Of a DNA stretch of 64,000 nucleotides, positions 46,330-55,871 are shown piece after piece. Source of the DNA: Kibdelosporangium persicum (GTDB taxonomy: Bacteria; Actinomycetota; Actinomycetes; Mycobacteriales; Pseudonocardiaceae). The notes below the pieces were generated by a model that saw only the letters and a program-made list of their open reading frames with translations, made no database searches and was not told the DNA's origin. The first letter of the stretch is position 1; every line of letters starts with the position of its first letter. The DNA lies in contig NZ_JAAATY010000023.1 of NCBI RefSeq assembly GCF_013280595.1, forward strand, positions 95,976 to 159,975, read 5' to 3'. The position numbers were made by a program, and so were the translations under genes.

Positions 46330-47214
46330 TCAGACGGAGACGAGTTCCCTGGTCGGAGGCGCTGAAGGGGCCGCGGGAGCGTGGTGGTGCGGGTGCAGAC
46401 GGGTCAGCACGACGACGCCCGCGATGGTGACCGCGCACGCGGCGAGCACGCCGACGTTGGCCAGGATCGAGGCGGGTAGCTGCTCGTTGAGCACGATCAC
46501 GCCGATCAGCGAGCCGGTGATCGGGTCGGCGACCAGCAGCGTCGCGTAGCTCAGCGCGAACCGGCCGGTGCGGTACGCGTTCTGCTGGAACAGCAGGCCG
46601 AGCGCGCAGAACACGACGGCGAGCCCGATGACCCAGAAGACCGACGCGGACATGTCGTTGATGGCCGTGCTGCCGCCGACGCGGGTCAGGGCCGCGAAGA
46701 CGCCGTAGGCCACGCCGGAGCCGATCGCCAGGAAGAGCGCGTTGACGGCGCCCGTGCTGCGGCGAGCCATGAACGCGGTGCCGAGGATGATGGCGAGCGT
46801 CGTGCCGCACAGGACGGCCGCTGAGCCGCCGTCGAGGGTCGGCCGGGCGGATTCGTGCGGCAACAGCAGGAGCAGGCTCACGAGGCCCGCGCTCACCGCG
46901 AACGTGCCGAACATTTCCCCGGCGCGCACGCGCCTGCGGTCGATGGCCGCGGCGATCAGCACGGCGATCGGCAGGCCGCTCATGCCGAGCGGCTGGACGA
47001 TGGTCAGCGGGCCGTTGGACAGCGCGATGATGTGCATGATCGCGCCGCACAGGGTGGTGGCCGAACCGAGCAGCCATTTCGGCCTGCGGACCAACTGGCC
47101 CACCAGGCGCAGAAACCCGAGGCTGTCGCAGTGCATCGCCGCGTTCTGCTGCAAGGCAGCACCCAGGGCGACGAGCGGGGCTCCGGCTACGGCCGCCACG
47201 AGCCAGAACGTCAC
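46330..47214 (-). CDS. EamA/DMT-superfamily membrane protein
   Basis: A 294-aa protein with about ten membrane helices, in two repeats, and a short His/Pro-rich tail (HPHHHAPAAPSAPP). GALQQNAAMHC-type opening and VQPLGMSGLPIAVLIAA fit the DMT transporter-like group seen in actinobacteria. Cargo unknown. GTG start; divergent from the nuo operon, 250 bp between. Confidence 0.88.
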   Translation of the reverse strand: MTFWLVAAVAGAPLVALGAALQQNAAMHCDSLGFLRLVGQLVRRPKWLLGSATTLCGAIMHIIALSNGPLTIVQPLGMSGLPIAVLIAAAIDRRRVRAGEMFGTFAVSAGLVSLLLLLPHESARPTLDGGSAAVLCGTTLAIILGTAFMARRSTGAVNALFLAIGSGVAYGVFAALTRVGGSTAINDMSASVFWVIGLAVVFCALGLLFQQNAYRTGRFALSYATLLVADPITGSLIGVIVLNEQLPASILANVGVLAACAVTIAGVVVLTRLHPHHHAPAAPSAPPTRELVSV

Positions 47215-47294
47215 CGCGCGGAGCTCCGGAGCGTGACGGCGCGTGAGGCCTCAACTAGTGATCGGTTCGAGATCGAATCGAAATGCACTTGCGC

Positions 47295-47357
47295 ACCCTA
47301 ATGGGTGACCCCTAAGGGCTGTGTGAGGTGGTCCCCCTATCGCCCCCTACCAGGGGG
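47295..47357. promoter_or_regulatory. Three CCCTA..GGG hairpin elements upstream of nuo
   Basis: ACCCTAATGGGT (47295-47306), CCCCTAAGGG (47309-47318) and CCCCCTACCAGGGGG (47343-47357) each can fold as a short hairpin with a TA-rich loop. They lie in the 250-bp divergent region between the DMT gene and nuoA. They could be regulator sites or leader structures. Confidence 0.4.
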
Positions 47358-47464
47358 TTAAGCCGATGCCGCGCCGGCGTGTCCGGCCTGCGGCCTTCCG
47401 GTGGACGAAACGGTGCGAGAGCCACCATGATGTGATCTAACACACAGTGTCGCGGAGGTGACCC

Positions 47465-47836
47465 GTGCACGGCTACTTCGGAGCATACGGACTGGTCGCG
47501 TTGCTCCTGGTAGTCGGTGCTGTGTTCGTGACGGTGGCGCTCACCGCCAACCGCCTCCTGCGACCCGCCAGGCCGACGCCCCAGAAGCTGCTGACCTACG
47601 AGTGCGGTGTCGATCCGGTCGGCGGCGGCTGGGCGCAGTCGTACGTGCGTTACTACGTCTTCACGTTCCTCTACGTGGTCTTCGCCGTGGACGCCGTCTT
47701 CCTGTTCCCGTGGGCCACGGTCTTCGCGGCGCCCGGCTTCGGGGTGGCGACCCTCGTCGAGATGTTCGTGTTCCTCGGTTTCCTGGCCGTCGGAATCCTG
47801 TACGCCTGGCGCAAGGGGGTCCTGTCGTGGGCGTGA
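47465..47836 (+). CDS. nuoA: Complex I-like subunit NuoA
   Basis: A 123-aa subunit with three membrane helices. The long loop carries the quinone-tunnel motif [18 protein letters not shown]. Part of the membrane arm near the quinone site. GTG start after GGAGG. First of ten nuo genes with overlapping ends. Confidence 0.95.
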   Translation: MHGYFGAYGLVALLLVVGAVFVTVALTANRLLRPARPTPQKLLTYECGVDPVGGGWAQSYVRYYVFTFLYVVFAVDAVFLFPWATVFAAPGFGVATLVEMFVFLGFLAVGILYAWRKGVLSWA

Positions 47837-48345
47837 CCGATCTGGGCATGATCAACCAGGTCCCCAAGCCGATGCGGTTCGTCCTCAACTGGGGACGCCG
47901 CTACTCGCTCTGGGTGTTCAACTTCGGCCTGGCCTGCTGCGCGATCGAGTTCATCGCGACCTCGATGAGCAGGCACGACTTCATCCGGCTCGGGGTGATC
48001 CCGTTCGCGCCGAGCCCGCGGCAGGCCGATCTGATGGTGGTGTCGGGCACGGTCACCGACAAGATGGCGCCCGCGGTCCAGCGGCTGTACGAACAGATGC
48101 CCGAACCCAAGTACGTGATCTCGTTCGGTGCCTGCTCGAACTGCGGCGGCCCCTACTGGGATTCCTACTGCGTCACCAAAGGCGTCGACCAGCTCATCCC
48201 GGTGGACGTCTACGTGCCCGGCTGCCCGCCCCGGCCGGAGGCGCTGCTGCACGGCATCATGAAGCTCCAGGCCAAGATCGGTGACGAGCAGTGGGCCGAG
48301 CGCGGATCACCCCAATACCCGGCGATCGAGCGGGTGGACCGATGA
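47833..48345 (+). CDS. nuoB: Complex I-like subunit NuoB
   Basis: A 170-aa subunit that holds cluster N2, the last electron donor to quinone. Cluster ligands are seen: tandem Cys in GLACCAIEF, Cys in FGACSNCGG and Cys in [11 protein letters not shown] at 47833 gives the usual 4-nt GTGA overlap with nuoA; the GTG at 47827 is also in frame. Confidence 0.95.
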   Translation: MTDLGMINQVPKPMRFVLNWGRRYSLWVFNFGLACCAIEFIATSMSRHDFIRLGVIPFAPSPRQADLMVVSGTVTDKMAPAVQRLYEQMPEPKYVISFGACSNCGGPYWDSYCVTKGVDQLIPVDVYVPGCPPRPEALLHGIMKLQAKIGDEQWAERGSPQYPAIERVDR

Positions 48346-48821
48346 CCCAGGACGTGGCCCCGGGCGAATGGATTGCCGCGCTGATCGCGGCGCGGGACAC
48401 CCAGCAGTGCGACTTCTTCGACTTCCTCACCGCGGTGGACGAGCTGGACGAAGGCATCCGGGTCGTCGCGCACGTCTACTCGACGAAGACCAGGCAGCAC
48501 GCGCTGATCCGGACCTTGTTGCCGCCCGGAGCGCTCACCCTGCCGACGGCGACGACCGTCTACCGAGGCGCGAACTGGCACGAACGGGAGACCCACGAGA
48601 TGTTCGGCGTCCACTTCGAAGGGCACCCGAACCTGGTCCCGTTGCTGCTGCCGGACGGGTTCGAAGGCAACCCGCTGCGCAAGGACTTCGTGCTCGCCAG
48701 CCGGGTCGCCAAGCAATGGCCGGGTGAGGTGGATCCCGGTCAGTCGATGACCGACCTGAAGAAACCGAAGCGGCGCCGCAACCTGCCGCCCGGTGTGCCC
48801 GAGAACTGGGCACAGCCATGA
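48342..48821 (+). CDS. nuoC: Complex I-like subunit NuoC (30-kDa type)
   Basis: A 159-aa protein with the C-terminal signature [20 protein letters not shown] and LRKDF. It forms the peripheral-arm contact to NuoD. In most nuo operons nuoD follows; here nuoH follows at once with an ATGA overlap, so nuoD is absent from this position. Confidence 0.94.
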   Translation: MTQDVAPGEWIAALIAARDTQQCDFFDFLTAVDELDEGIRVVAHVYSTKTRQHALIRTLLPPGALTLPTATTVYRGANWHERETHEMFGVHFEGHPNLVPLLLPDGFEGNPLRKDFVLASRVAKQWPGEVDPGQSMTDLKKPKRRRNLPPGVPENWAQP

Positions 48822-49777
48822 CCCTGCTGGAGATCGCGGCGCGGCTGGCCTTGGTGGTCGCGGCCTTCCTGCTGCTGCCGCTGCTGGTCGGCCAGCTCGA
48901 GCACAAGGCCATGGCGCACATGCAGGCCCGGCTGGGGCCGATGTACGCGGGCGGTTTCCACGGCTGGGCGCAGCTGATCGCCGACGGCGTGAAGTTCGCC
49001 CAGAAGGAACACGTCGTGCCGGCCGAAGCCGACCGCAAGGTGTTCTCCCTCGCGCCTGCCGTGGCGTTGCTGCCGTATCTCGTGGTCCTCGTGGTCGTGC
49101 CGGTCGGCCCTGGCCTGGTCGCGGTCGACCTGGACATCGGCTTGTTCTTCGTGCTCGCGGTGATGAGCGTGAGCGTGCTGGGCTCGGTGATGGCGGGCTG
49201 GTCGAGCGGCAACAAGTACGCCCTGCTCGGCGGACTGCGCAGTGCTGCCCAACTGATGGCGTACGAACTGCCGTTGGTGCTCGCGGCGTCGTCGGTCGCG
49301 ATGGCGGCGGGCACGCTGTCGTTGTCCGGCATCGTCGAGACCTGGTCACCGTGGTGGCTCGTGTGGCAGGCACCGGCCGCGGTGATCTTCTTCGTCGCCG
49401 GGCTGGCCGAGCTGCACCGGCCACCGTTCGACATGCCGGTCGCTGACTCGGAGATCGTGCTCGGGCCGTACACCGAGTACACCGGGCTGCGCTTCGCGCT
49501 GTTCCTGCTCGCCGAGTACGCCGGGATCGTCGTGCTCTGCGCGTTGACCACGGTGCTGTTCCTGGGCGGCTGGCGCGGGCCGTTCGCCGACGAGGAACTC
49601 GGCCCGGTGTGGTTCCTGATCAAACTGTTCGTCCTGGCGTTCGTGGTGATCTGGCTGCGCGTCAGCAATCCGCGGCTGCGTGCCGACCAGCTGCAGAAGC
49701 TGGCGTGGCAGGTGCTCGTGCCGCTGAGCCTCGCTCAGCTCGCCCTGACCGGTGTGGTGAAGGTGGTGATGATGTGA
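48818..49777 (+). CDS. nuoH: Complex I-like subunit NuoH
   Basis: A 319-aa membrane subunit with eight helices that lines the quinone entry. Motifs [20 protein letters not shown] and [20 protein letters not shown] match NuoH, though the usual acidic PEAESEL-type stretch is altered to PVADSEI. Overlaps nuoC and nuoI by 4 nt. Confidence 0.94.
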   Translation: MTLLEIAARLALVVAAFLLLPLLVGQLEHKAMAHMQARLGPMYAGGFHGWAQLIADGVKFAQKEHVVPAEADRKVFSLAPAVALLPYLVVLVVVPVGPGLVAVDLDIGLFFVLAVMSVSVLGSVMAGWSSGNKYALLGGLRSAAQLMAYELPLVLAASSVAMAAGTLSLSGIVETWSPWWLVWQAPAAVIFFVAGLAELHRPPFDMPVADSEIVLGPYTEYTGLRFALFLLAEYAGIVVLCALTTVLFLGGWRGPFADEELGPVWFLIKLFVLAFVVIWLRVSNPRLRADQLQKLAWQVLVPLSLAQLALTGVVKVVMM

Positions 49778-50232
49778 AGGGCCTGCTCAAAGGCCTCGCG
49801 GTCACGCTGCGGACGATGACCCGCCGGTCGGTCACCCGGCAGTACCCCGAGGTCCAGCCCGACCTGCCGCCGCGCAGCCGGGGCGTGATCGGGCTGCTGG
49901 CGGAGAACTGCACGTCCTGCATGCTGTGCGCGCGGGAGTGCCCGGACTGGTGCATCTACATCGAGTCGCACAAGGAGACGTTGCCCGCCGCGGTCGAAGG
50001 CGGCCGGGAACGCAGCCGCAACGTGCTCGACCGGTTCGCGATCGACTTCTCACTCTGCATGTACTGCGGGATCTGCATCGAGGCGTGCCCGTTCGACGCG
50101 CTGTTCTGGTCGCCCGAGTTCGAGTACGCCGAACACCGGATCGGTTCGCTGACACACGAGATGGATCTGCTGGGGGAGTGGATGAAGACCGTCCCGCCCC
50201 CGCCCGAGATCGACCCGGGGAAGCCCGGATGA
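49774..50232 (+). CDS. nuoI: Complex I-like subunit NuoI (two 4Fe-4S)
   Basis: A 152-aa ferredoxin-like subunit with two full 4Fe-4S motifs, [12 protein letters not shown] and [12 protein letters not shown] (clusters N6a and N6b). With the NADH module missing, this is the likely entry point for electrons from an outside ferredoxin or other donor. GTG start, 4-nt overlap with nuoH. Confidence 0.95.
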   Translation: MKGLLKGLAVTLRTMTRRSVTRQYPEVQPDLPPRSRGVIGLLAENCTSCMLCARECPDWCIYIESHKETLPAAVEGGRERSRNVLDRFAIDFSLCMYCGICIEACPFDALFWSPEFEYAEHRIGSLTHEMDLLGEWMKTVPPPPEIDPGKPG

Positions 50233-50753
50233 CCGCCGCCGAGATCGTTTTCGTGCTGCTGGGCGTGGTCGCCTTGGCGGCCGCGGTGCTGGTGGTGACG
50301 ACCAGGCAGCTCGTCCGGGCGGCGCTGTACCTGGTGCTGAGCTTCGGCGCGATCGCCGCCTGTTTCCTGGTCCTGACGGCGGAACTGGTCGCGTGGGTGC
50401 AGGTGCTCATCTACGTCGGCGCGGTCGTCGTCCTGCTGCTGTTCGGGATCATGCTGACCCGCGCGCCGATCGGGCCCACGTCCGATCTGGACAGTCGCAA
50501 CCGGCCGGCCGCGATCGTCGTCGCCGTGGCCACGGCCGGGGTGCTGGTGACCGTGCTGGTCAGGGGTTTCGGCGACGCCTACGTCGACCTGGGCGAACCG
50601 TCGACCGGATCGGCGAGCGGGATCGGCGCGAACATCTTCCGGTACTGGGTGCTGCCGTTCGAGATCCTCTCGGTGCTGTTGCTGGCCGCGTTGGTCGGCG
50701 CGATCGTGTTGTCCCGCACGGACATCGGCCCGCCGAAGGACGGTGACGGCTGA
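50229..50753 (+). CDS. nuoJ: Complex I-like subunit NuoJ
   Basis: A 174-aa protein with five membrane helices ([37 protein letters not shown] carries the conserved pi-bulge region of helix 3). ATG overlaps the nuoI stop by 4 nt. Confidence 0.93.
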   Translation: MTAAEIVFVLLGVVALAAAVLVVTTRQLVRAALYLVLSFGAIAACFLVLTAELVAWVQVLIYVGAVVVLLLFGIMLTRAPIGPTSDLDSRNRPAAIVVAVATAGVLVTVLVRGFGDAYVDLGEPSTGSASGIGANIFRYWVLPFEILSVLLLAALVGAIVLSRTDIGPPKDGDG

Positions 50754-51091
50754 TGCACGTGCTGTACCCGGCCGTGCTGTCGGCGCTGCTGTTCTCGATC
50801 GGGATCTACGGCGTGCTGGCCCGGCGCAACGCCATCCTGGTGCTGATGTCGGTCGAGCTGATGCTCAACGCCGTCAACCTCAACCTGGTCGCCTTCGACG
50901 TCTGGCTGGCCGACCGGCTGGGCTCCGGCCAGATCCTCACCCTGTTCGTGATCGTCATCGCGGCCGCCGAAGTCGGCATCGGCCTCGCGATCGTCCTGCA
51001 GGTGTTCCGCAACCGCGCCACGATCTCGGTCGATTCCCTCACCGAGCTCGCCGAGACCGCCGAGACCGATTCCGCCGGAGACAGGCGATGA
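50753..51091 (+). CDS. nuoK: Complex I-like subunit NuoK
   Basis: A 112-aa protein with three membrane helices; [12 protein letters not shown] and [11 protein letters not shown] hold the two conserved membrane glutamates used in proton transfer. TGATG joint with nuoJ. Confidence 0.95.
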   Translation: MHVLYPAVLSALLFSIGIYGVLARRNAILVLMSVELMLNAVNLNLVAFDVWLADRLGSGQILTLFVIVIAAAEVGIGLAIVLQVFRNRATISVDSLTELAETAETDSAGDRR

Positions 51092-52770
51092 CCGCGCCGC
51101 TCGTCATTCTGGGCACCGCGATCAGCGCCGTGTGCGCGGTCGTCCTGGCGTTGCTCGAACCGTTCGAGACGTACGCGGTGCTGACGCCGACCGGGACCAT
51201 CCCGATCACGATGGGTCTGCGCGTGGACGAGTTGTCCTCGACGGTGGCCGTGATGGTCACCCTGGTCGCGCTGGCCATCCAGATCTACTCGGTCGGCTAC
51301 ATGAGGCACGATGTGCGGTATCCGGCCTTCGCCATCCTGGTCGCACTGTTCACTCTCGCGATGCTCACCGTGGTGCTGTCGGCGGACCTGCTGGTGCTGT
51401 ACGTCGGCTGGGAGATCATGGGCGTCTGCTCGTACTTCCTGATCGGGCACCACTGGGAGAAACCGTCCGCGTCCGCCGCGGCGGTCAAGTCGTTCCTGAT
51501 GACGCGGTTCGGTGACGTCGGCTTCCTGTTCGGCATCTTCGTGCTGGGCGGCGCGGCCGGGTCGTTCCGGATCACCGACGTGATCGCCGCGGTGCCGGCG
51601 ATGTCCCCGGGCACCTTGCTGACCGGATCACTGCTGTTGCTGGCCGGGATCATCGGCAAGTCGGCGCAGTTCCCACTGCACAGCTGGCTGCCGGACGCCA
51701 TGGCAGGTCCTGCGCCGGTCAGTGCGCTGATCCACGCGGCGACGATGGTCGCGGCCGGGGCGTACGTCGTCGCGTTGCTGTACCCGGTCTTCCTGGCGGC
51801 GCCGCTCAGCCTGGACGTCCTCGCGGTGATCGCGGTCGTCTCGATGATCGGTTCGGCGTTGGCCGCGCTGGTCACCGACGATCTCAAACGGGTCCTGGCG
51901 TACTCCACGATCAGCCAGCTCAGCGTGATGTTCGCGGCCCTGGCGGTCGGCGGCCGGACGCAGGCGATCGCGCATCTGCTGTCGCACGCGGCCTTCAAGG
52001 CCCTGCTTTTCCTCTGCGCCGGCGCGGTGATCATCGCGGTCGGCAGCAACCTGATGGCGGACATGGGCGGTCTGAGACGCGGGATGCCGCTGTCGTTCCT
52101 GACCATGACCGTGGGCTTCGCCGCACTGGCGGGGATTCCTCCGACCGCCGGGTTCTTCAGCAAGGACGCGGTGGTGGCGGCGGCCGAACACGCCCCGCAC
52201 TGGTTCGTGTTCGGCGGTCTGCTGCTGACAGTGGGGCTGACGGCCGCGTACACGACCCGGGCCTGGCTGCGGACCTTCTTCGGATCAGGCCCGGACGCGG
52301 GCGAAGCCTCGAAGATCATGACCATCCCGTTGACACTGCTGGCTTCGGCGGCGTTGCTGCTCGGGTTCGTCGGCCTGCGGTTCGAGGAGCTCCGGCCCGA
52401 GGTGCTGAGCGCGGTCCTGTCGTTGGTACTCGCCGCTCTGGGTGCGCTTGCCGTGTTTATGATCTGGCGGCGTGATCCGGCCAGAGATCCGGCCGACGCA
52501 CTCGGCCGTGCGCGCAGGGTCTTCGGTTCCGCGTTCGGCACGGACGACCTGTACGAGCGCACGGTGGCGCGAGGCGTCGTGCGAGTCGCCAACGAGGTCG
52601 TCCGCGTGGACGATTCCGTTGTGGCCAGGTCGGTTCGAGGCACCGGGCGAGGCGCGCGGGCTCTCGGCGGGCTGCTGAGGCTGACGCAGAACGGCAACCC
52701 GCAGTTCTACGTCACCGCCTTGCTGGCCGGCGTCGTGGTGATCGCGGTGGGGGTGGTGGTCCTGCAATGA
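51088..52770 (+). CDS. nuoL: Complex I-like antiporter subunit NuoL
   Basis: A 560-aa protein, proton channel subunit. Typical [40 protein letters not shown] and a lysine-bearing [15 protein letters not shown]. The C-terminal extra helix is present but the length is shorter than E. coli NuoL (613). ATG overlaps the nuoK stop by 4 nt. Confidence 0.95.
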   Translation: MTAPLVILGTAISAVCAVVLALLEPFETYAVLTPTGTIPITMGLRVDELSSTVAVMVTLVALAIQIYSVGYMRHDVRYPAFAILVALFTLAMLTVVLSADLLVLYVGWEIMGVCSYFLIGHHWEKPSASAAAVKSFLMTRFGDVGFLFGIFVLGGAAGSFRITDVIAAVPAMSPGTLLTGSLLLLAGIIGKSAQFPLHSWLPDAMAGPAPVSALIHAATMVAAGAYVVALLYPVFLAAPLSLDVLAVIAVVSMIGSALAALVTDDLKRVLAYSTISQLSVMFAALAVGGRTQAIAHLLSHAAFKALLFLCAGAVIIAVGSNLMADMGGLRRGMPLSFLTMTVGFAALAGIPPTAGFFSKDAVVAAAEHAPHWFVFGGLLLTVGLTAAYTTRAWLRTFFGSGPDAGEASKIMTIPLTLLASAALLLGFVGLRFEELRPEVLSAVLSLVLAALGALAVFMIWRRDPARDPADALGRARRVFGSAFGTDDLYERTVARGVVRVANEVVRVDDSVVARSVRGTGRGARALGGLLRLTQNGNPQFYVTALLAGVVVIAVGVVVLQ

Positions 52771-54245
52771 GCGTGCTGCCGGTCCTGCTGCTCGCCGTGC
52801 CGCTGATCGGTTGCCTTGCTGTGCTGGGCATGCGGCGGGCCGCGGTTCTGGTCGGTGTGCTGACCACCGGGATCACCTTCGCCATCGCGGTGGCCATCGC
52901 GTTCGCGGTCGACTACACCCGGCCGGGCACGCACCTGGTCACGGACGCACCGTGGATTCCACCGTTGGGGATTCGGTTCCACCTTGGAGTGGACGGCGTT
53001 TCGGTACCGCTGGTCGTGCTCACGGCACTGTTGTGCTTCCTGAGCATGATCTACGTGGCCCGCCGGGAAGGCACACCGGAACGGCCGCATTCGTTCGTGT
53101 CCTTGGTGTTGCTGACCGAAGTCGGCATGCTCGGCACGTTCACCGCACTGGACCTGTTGCTGTTCTTCGTGTTCTTCGAAGTCGTCCTGGTGCCGATGTA
53201 CGCGCTGATCGCCGGGTGGGGCGGCGCGGGCCGTGGACCGGCGGCCCGTCAGTTCATCCTGTACACCCTGCTCGGCTCCGGTGTGCTGCTGGTCGGCCTG
53301 CTCGTGATCTACGGCCACACGTCCACTCTGGACATGGTGGAGCTGGCCGGCCGGGACGGCGCCGGGATGAGCCGTGCCGTGCAGGTGATCGCGTTCGTCC
53401 TGGTGGCGGGCGGGCTCGCGGTGAAGGTGCCGATGTGGCCGTTGCACACCTGGCTTCCCGACGCGCACAGCGAGGCGCCCACGGTCGGTTCCGTGCTGCT
53501 GGCCGGAGTCCTGCTCAAGATGGGGACGTACGGCCTGGTCCGGATCGCGGTCCCGGTGTTGCCGGAAGGTGCCCTGGCGGTGGCGCCGTTCCTCGGCGCC
53601 TTCGGCGTCATCGGGATCGTGTACGCGGCGCTGGCGTGCCTCGCGCAGCGCGACCTCAAACGGCTGATCGCGTTCTCCAGCGTCGGCCACATGGGTTTTG
53701 TCCTGCTCGGGATCGCCACGCTGACCCCGGCCGGGATGAACGCCGCGCTGTTCGCCAACATCGCCCACGGTCTGATCACCGGCCTGTTGTTCTTCCTGGC
53801 CGGCGGGATGGCCGAGCGGTTCGGCAGCACCGACATGGACCGGATCGGCGGCGGCACGCTCGCCGTCACGCCCCGGCTGAGCGTCCTGCTGATCATCGCG
53901 GCGGTGGCCAGTTTCGGCCTGCCCGGCCTGGCCGGGTTCTGGGGCGAGATGCTCGCCATGCTCGCCGCCTTCGACCCCGCCGCCGGCCTCAACCGGCCGC
54001 TGTACCTGGTCTTCATGGTGGTCGCCGGGCTGGGTGCCCTGCTGACCGCGGCCTATTTCCTGGTGATGCTGCGCAGAGTGGTCCAGGGGACGTCACCGCG
54101 GCGGCAGGGGGTTCTCGACGTCACGCCGGTCGAGTACCTGGCGTGGGCGCCGCTGGTGGTGCTGGTGTTCGTGGTGGGGCTCTGGCCGGGGCTGGTGCTC
54201 GTGCCGACCGTCGACGCCGTCCGGTTCTACCTGGGAGGCCTGTGA
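52767..54245 (+). CDS. nuoM: Complex I-like antiporter subunit NuoM
   Basis: A 492-aa proton channel subunit. FVFFEVVLVPMYALIAGWGG, WPLHTWLPDAHSEAPTVGSV and QRDLKRLIAFSSVGHMGFV are standard NuoM motifs. Overlaps nuoL by 4 nt and nuoN by 1 nt. Confidence 0.96.
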   Translation: MSVLPVLLLAVPLIGCLAVLGMRRAAVLVGVLTTGITFAIAVAIAFAVDYTRPGTHLVTDAPWIPPLGIRFHLGVDGVSVPLVVLTALLCFLSMIYVARREGTPERPHSFVSLVLLTEVGMLGTFTALDLLLFFVFFEVVLVPMYALIAGWGGAGRGPAARQFILYTLLGSGVLLVGLLVIYGHTSTLDMVELAGRDGAGMSRAVQVIAFVLVAGGLAVKVPMWPLHTWLPDAHSEAPTVGSVLLAGVLLKMGTYGLVRIAVPVLPEGALAVAPFLGAFGVIGIVYAALACLAQRDLKRLIAFSSVGHMGFVLLGIATLTPAGMNAALFANIAHGLITGLLFFLAGGMAERFGSTDMDRIGGGTLAVTPRLSVLLIIAAVASFGLPGLAGFWGEMLAMLAAFDPAAGLNRPLYLVFMVVAGLGALLTAAYFLVMLRRVVQGTSPRRQGVLDVTPVEYLAWAPLVVLVFVVGLWPGLVLVPTVDAVRFYLGGL

Positions 54246-55669
54246 TGGTCCAGACGGTCGACTACCTGGCCATCGGGCCGCCGCTGATCCTGGCCCTGTC
54301 CGCGCTGGCCGCGCTGTTCCTGCGGCACGCGGCCTTCGTGGGCCTGGTACTGGCCGGCGCGGGCGAGGTGGTCCTGCTGACCGGTGGTCCACGCCGGACG
54401 TTCTGTGTGGACACTTCGTGTTCGTTCGTGGTGGACGACTTCACCCTGCTGCTCCAGACGGTCATGCTGATCGCGGGCCTCGTGGTGCTGTTGATGGCCC
54501 AGGGGGAGATCCGTGACACCCGCCTGCCCGCGGGGGAGTTCCACTTCCTGATCCTGGCGGCGCTCTCCGGTGCCATGACGCTCGCCGCCGGCCGCGACCT
54601 GGTGACTTTGGTGGTGTCACTGGAAGTCGTGTCGCTCCCAGTGTTCGCCTTGGTGGCCTTGCGGCGGTACGACGGCCGGTCGTCCGAAGCGGGCGTGAAG
54701 ATGTTCCTGGTGTCGGTGGTGTCGACCGCCGTGATGCTGTTCGGCATCAGCCTGGTCTACGGTGCCACGGGATCGCTTTTCCTCGACCGCATCGGCGCCG
54801 TGCTGGCCACACCGTCCCCTTTGGAGTCCGTCGCGGGCGTCGGTGTGGTCCTCGTCCTGGCCGGCTTCGGGTTCAAGGTGTCCGCGGTGCCGTTCCACTT
54901 CTGGGCACCCGACACCTACCAGGGCTCGCCGGTCGCCGTGGCCGGGTTCCTCTCGGTGATCTCCAAGGCCGCCGGGTTCGCCGGGCTGGTGCTGGTGCTG
55001 GTCATCGCCTTCGAGCCGTTCGCCCGGGTCTGGGGCCCGTTGGTCGCCGTGCTCGCCGCGGTCTCCATGACGGCCGGGAATCTCGTGGCGTTGCGCCAGC
55101 GGACAGCCATCCGGTTGCTCGCGTGGTCGTCGATCGCCCAGGCCGGGTACATGCTCGCGCCTCTCGGCGCGGCCGGGGGCGGTGCACCGCTCGACGACCT
55201 GGCCGCGGCCACGATCGGCTACGTCGCCATCTACGCGCTGATGAACATCGGTGTGTTCGCGACGATCTCGGTCGTCGGATGGATCGGCCGGTACGGCGGG
55301 GGAGAGCTGGACGACTACCGGGGACTCGCCCGCACCCATCCGCTGGTGGCCGTCGCCCTGGCGTTCTTCCTGGCGTGCCTGGCCGGGCTGCCGCCGGGAC
55401 TCGCGGGCCTGTTCGCCAAGATCGTGGTGTTCCAGGGCACCATCCTCGGCGGGTACGGCTGGCTCGCCGTGATCATGGCCGGGAACACCGTGATCGGCCT
55501 TTTCTACTACCTGGCCTGGGCGACCCGTCTCTTCGCGCCGCTGCCGGACGGTGTCCGCTTCGGCCGGATCGCCCGGCCGGTCGGCGTCGCCATCGGCATC
55601 GCCGCGGTGGGCACGGCGGTCATGTCCGTCGTGCCGCAACTCGTGCTGGGCATCTCGACCGGAGGCTGA
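54245..55669 (+). CDS. nuoN: Complex I-like antiporter subunit NuoN
   Basis: A 474-aa proton channel subunit next to NuoK. VSLEVVSLPVFALVALRR, VPFHFWAPDTYQGSPVAVAG and RTAIRLLAWSSIAQAGYML are visible. Last of the nuo genes on this strand. GTG at 54242 is an alternative. Confidence 0.95.
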   Translation: MVQTVDYLAIGPPLILALSALAALFLRHAAFVGLVLAGAGEVVLLTGGPRRTFCVDTSCSFVVDDFTLLLQTVMLIAGLVVLLMAQGEIRDTRLPAGEFHFLILAALSGAMTLAAGRDLVTLVVSLEVVSLPVFALVALRRYDGRSSEAGVKMFLVSVVSTAVMLFGISLVYGATGSLFLDRIGAVLATPSPLESVAGVGVVLVLAGFGFKVSAVPFHFWAPDTYQGSPVAVAGFLSVISKAAGFAGLVLVLVIAFEPFARVWGPLVAVLAAVSMTAGNLVALRQRTAIRLLAWSSIAQAGYMLAPLGAAGGGAPLDDLAAATIGYVAIYALMNIGVFATISVVGWIGRYGGGELDDYRGLARTHPLVAVALAFFLACLAGLPPGLAGLFAKIVVFQGTILGGYGWLAVIMAGNTVIGLFYYLAWATRLFAPLPDGVRFGRIARPVGVAIGIAAVGTAVMSVVPQLVLGISTGG

Positions 55670-55670
55670 C

Positions 55671-55871
55671 ATGCAGGCGACCGTGGCGACCTTCTCCGCT
55701 GAGACCCGCAGCGGCACAGTCCTGCTGGACGACGGGCGGCGGCTCTCGTTCGACGCCTCCGCGTTCGACCGCAGCGGACTGCGGATGCTGCGGCTGGGGC
55801 AACGGGTGGTCATGCGCGTGGTCGACGGCCGGGTCGAAGCCCTCAACCACATCGCGTTGCCCTTGGACTAA
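55671..55871 (+). CDS. Small cold-shock-like protein at the end of the nuo operon
   Basis: A 66-aa OB-fold-like protein (ATVATFSAETRSGTVLLDDG, RQ/RVVMRVVDGRVEALNH) with a weak cold-shock-domain pattern; the RNA-binding aromatic motifs are not preserved. One base after the nuoN stop, with GGAGG upstream, so it is co-transcribed with nuo. Role unknown. Its stop overlaps that of the convergent HTH gene. Confidence 0.8.
   Translation: MQATVATFSAETRSGTVLLDDGRRLSFDASAFDRSGLRMLRLGQRVVMRVVDGRVEALNHIALPLD

Noticed and set aside
47431..47444. Rex/CRP-type box TGTGATCTAACACA before nuoA
   Set aside because: Length and inner bases do not match Rex (TGTGAAC..TTCACA) or CRP (N6 spacing) sites; symmetry is only 4 bp per arm.
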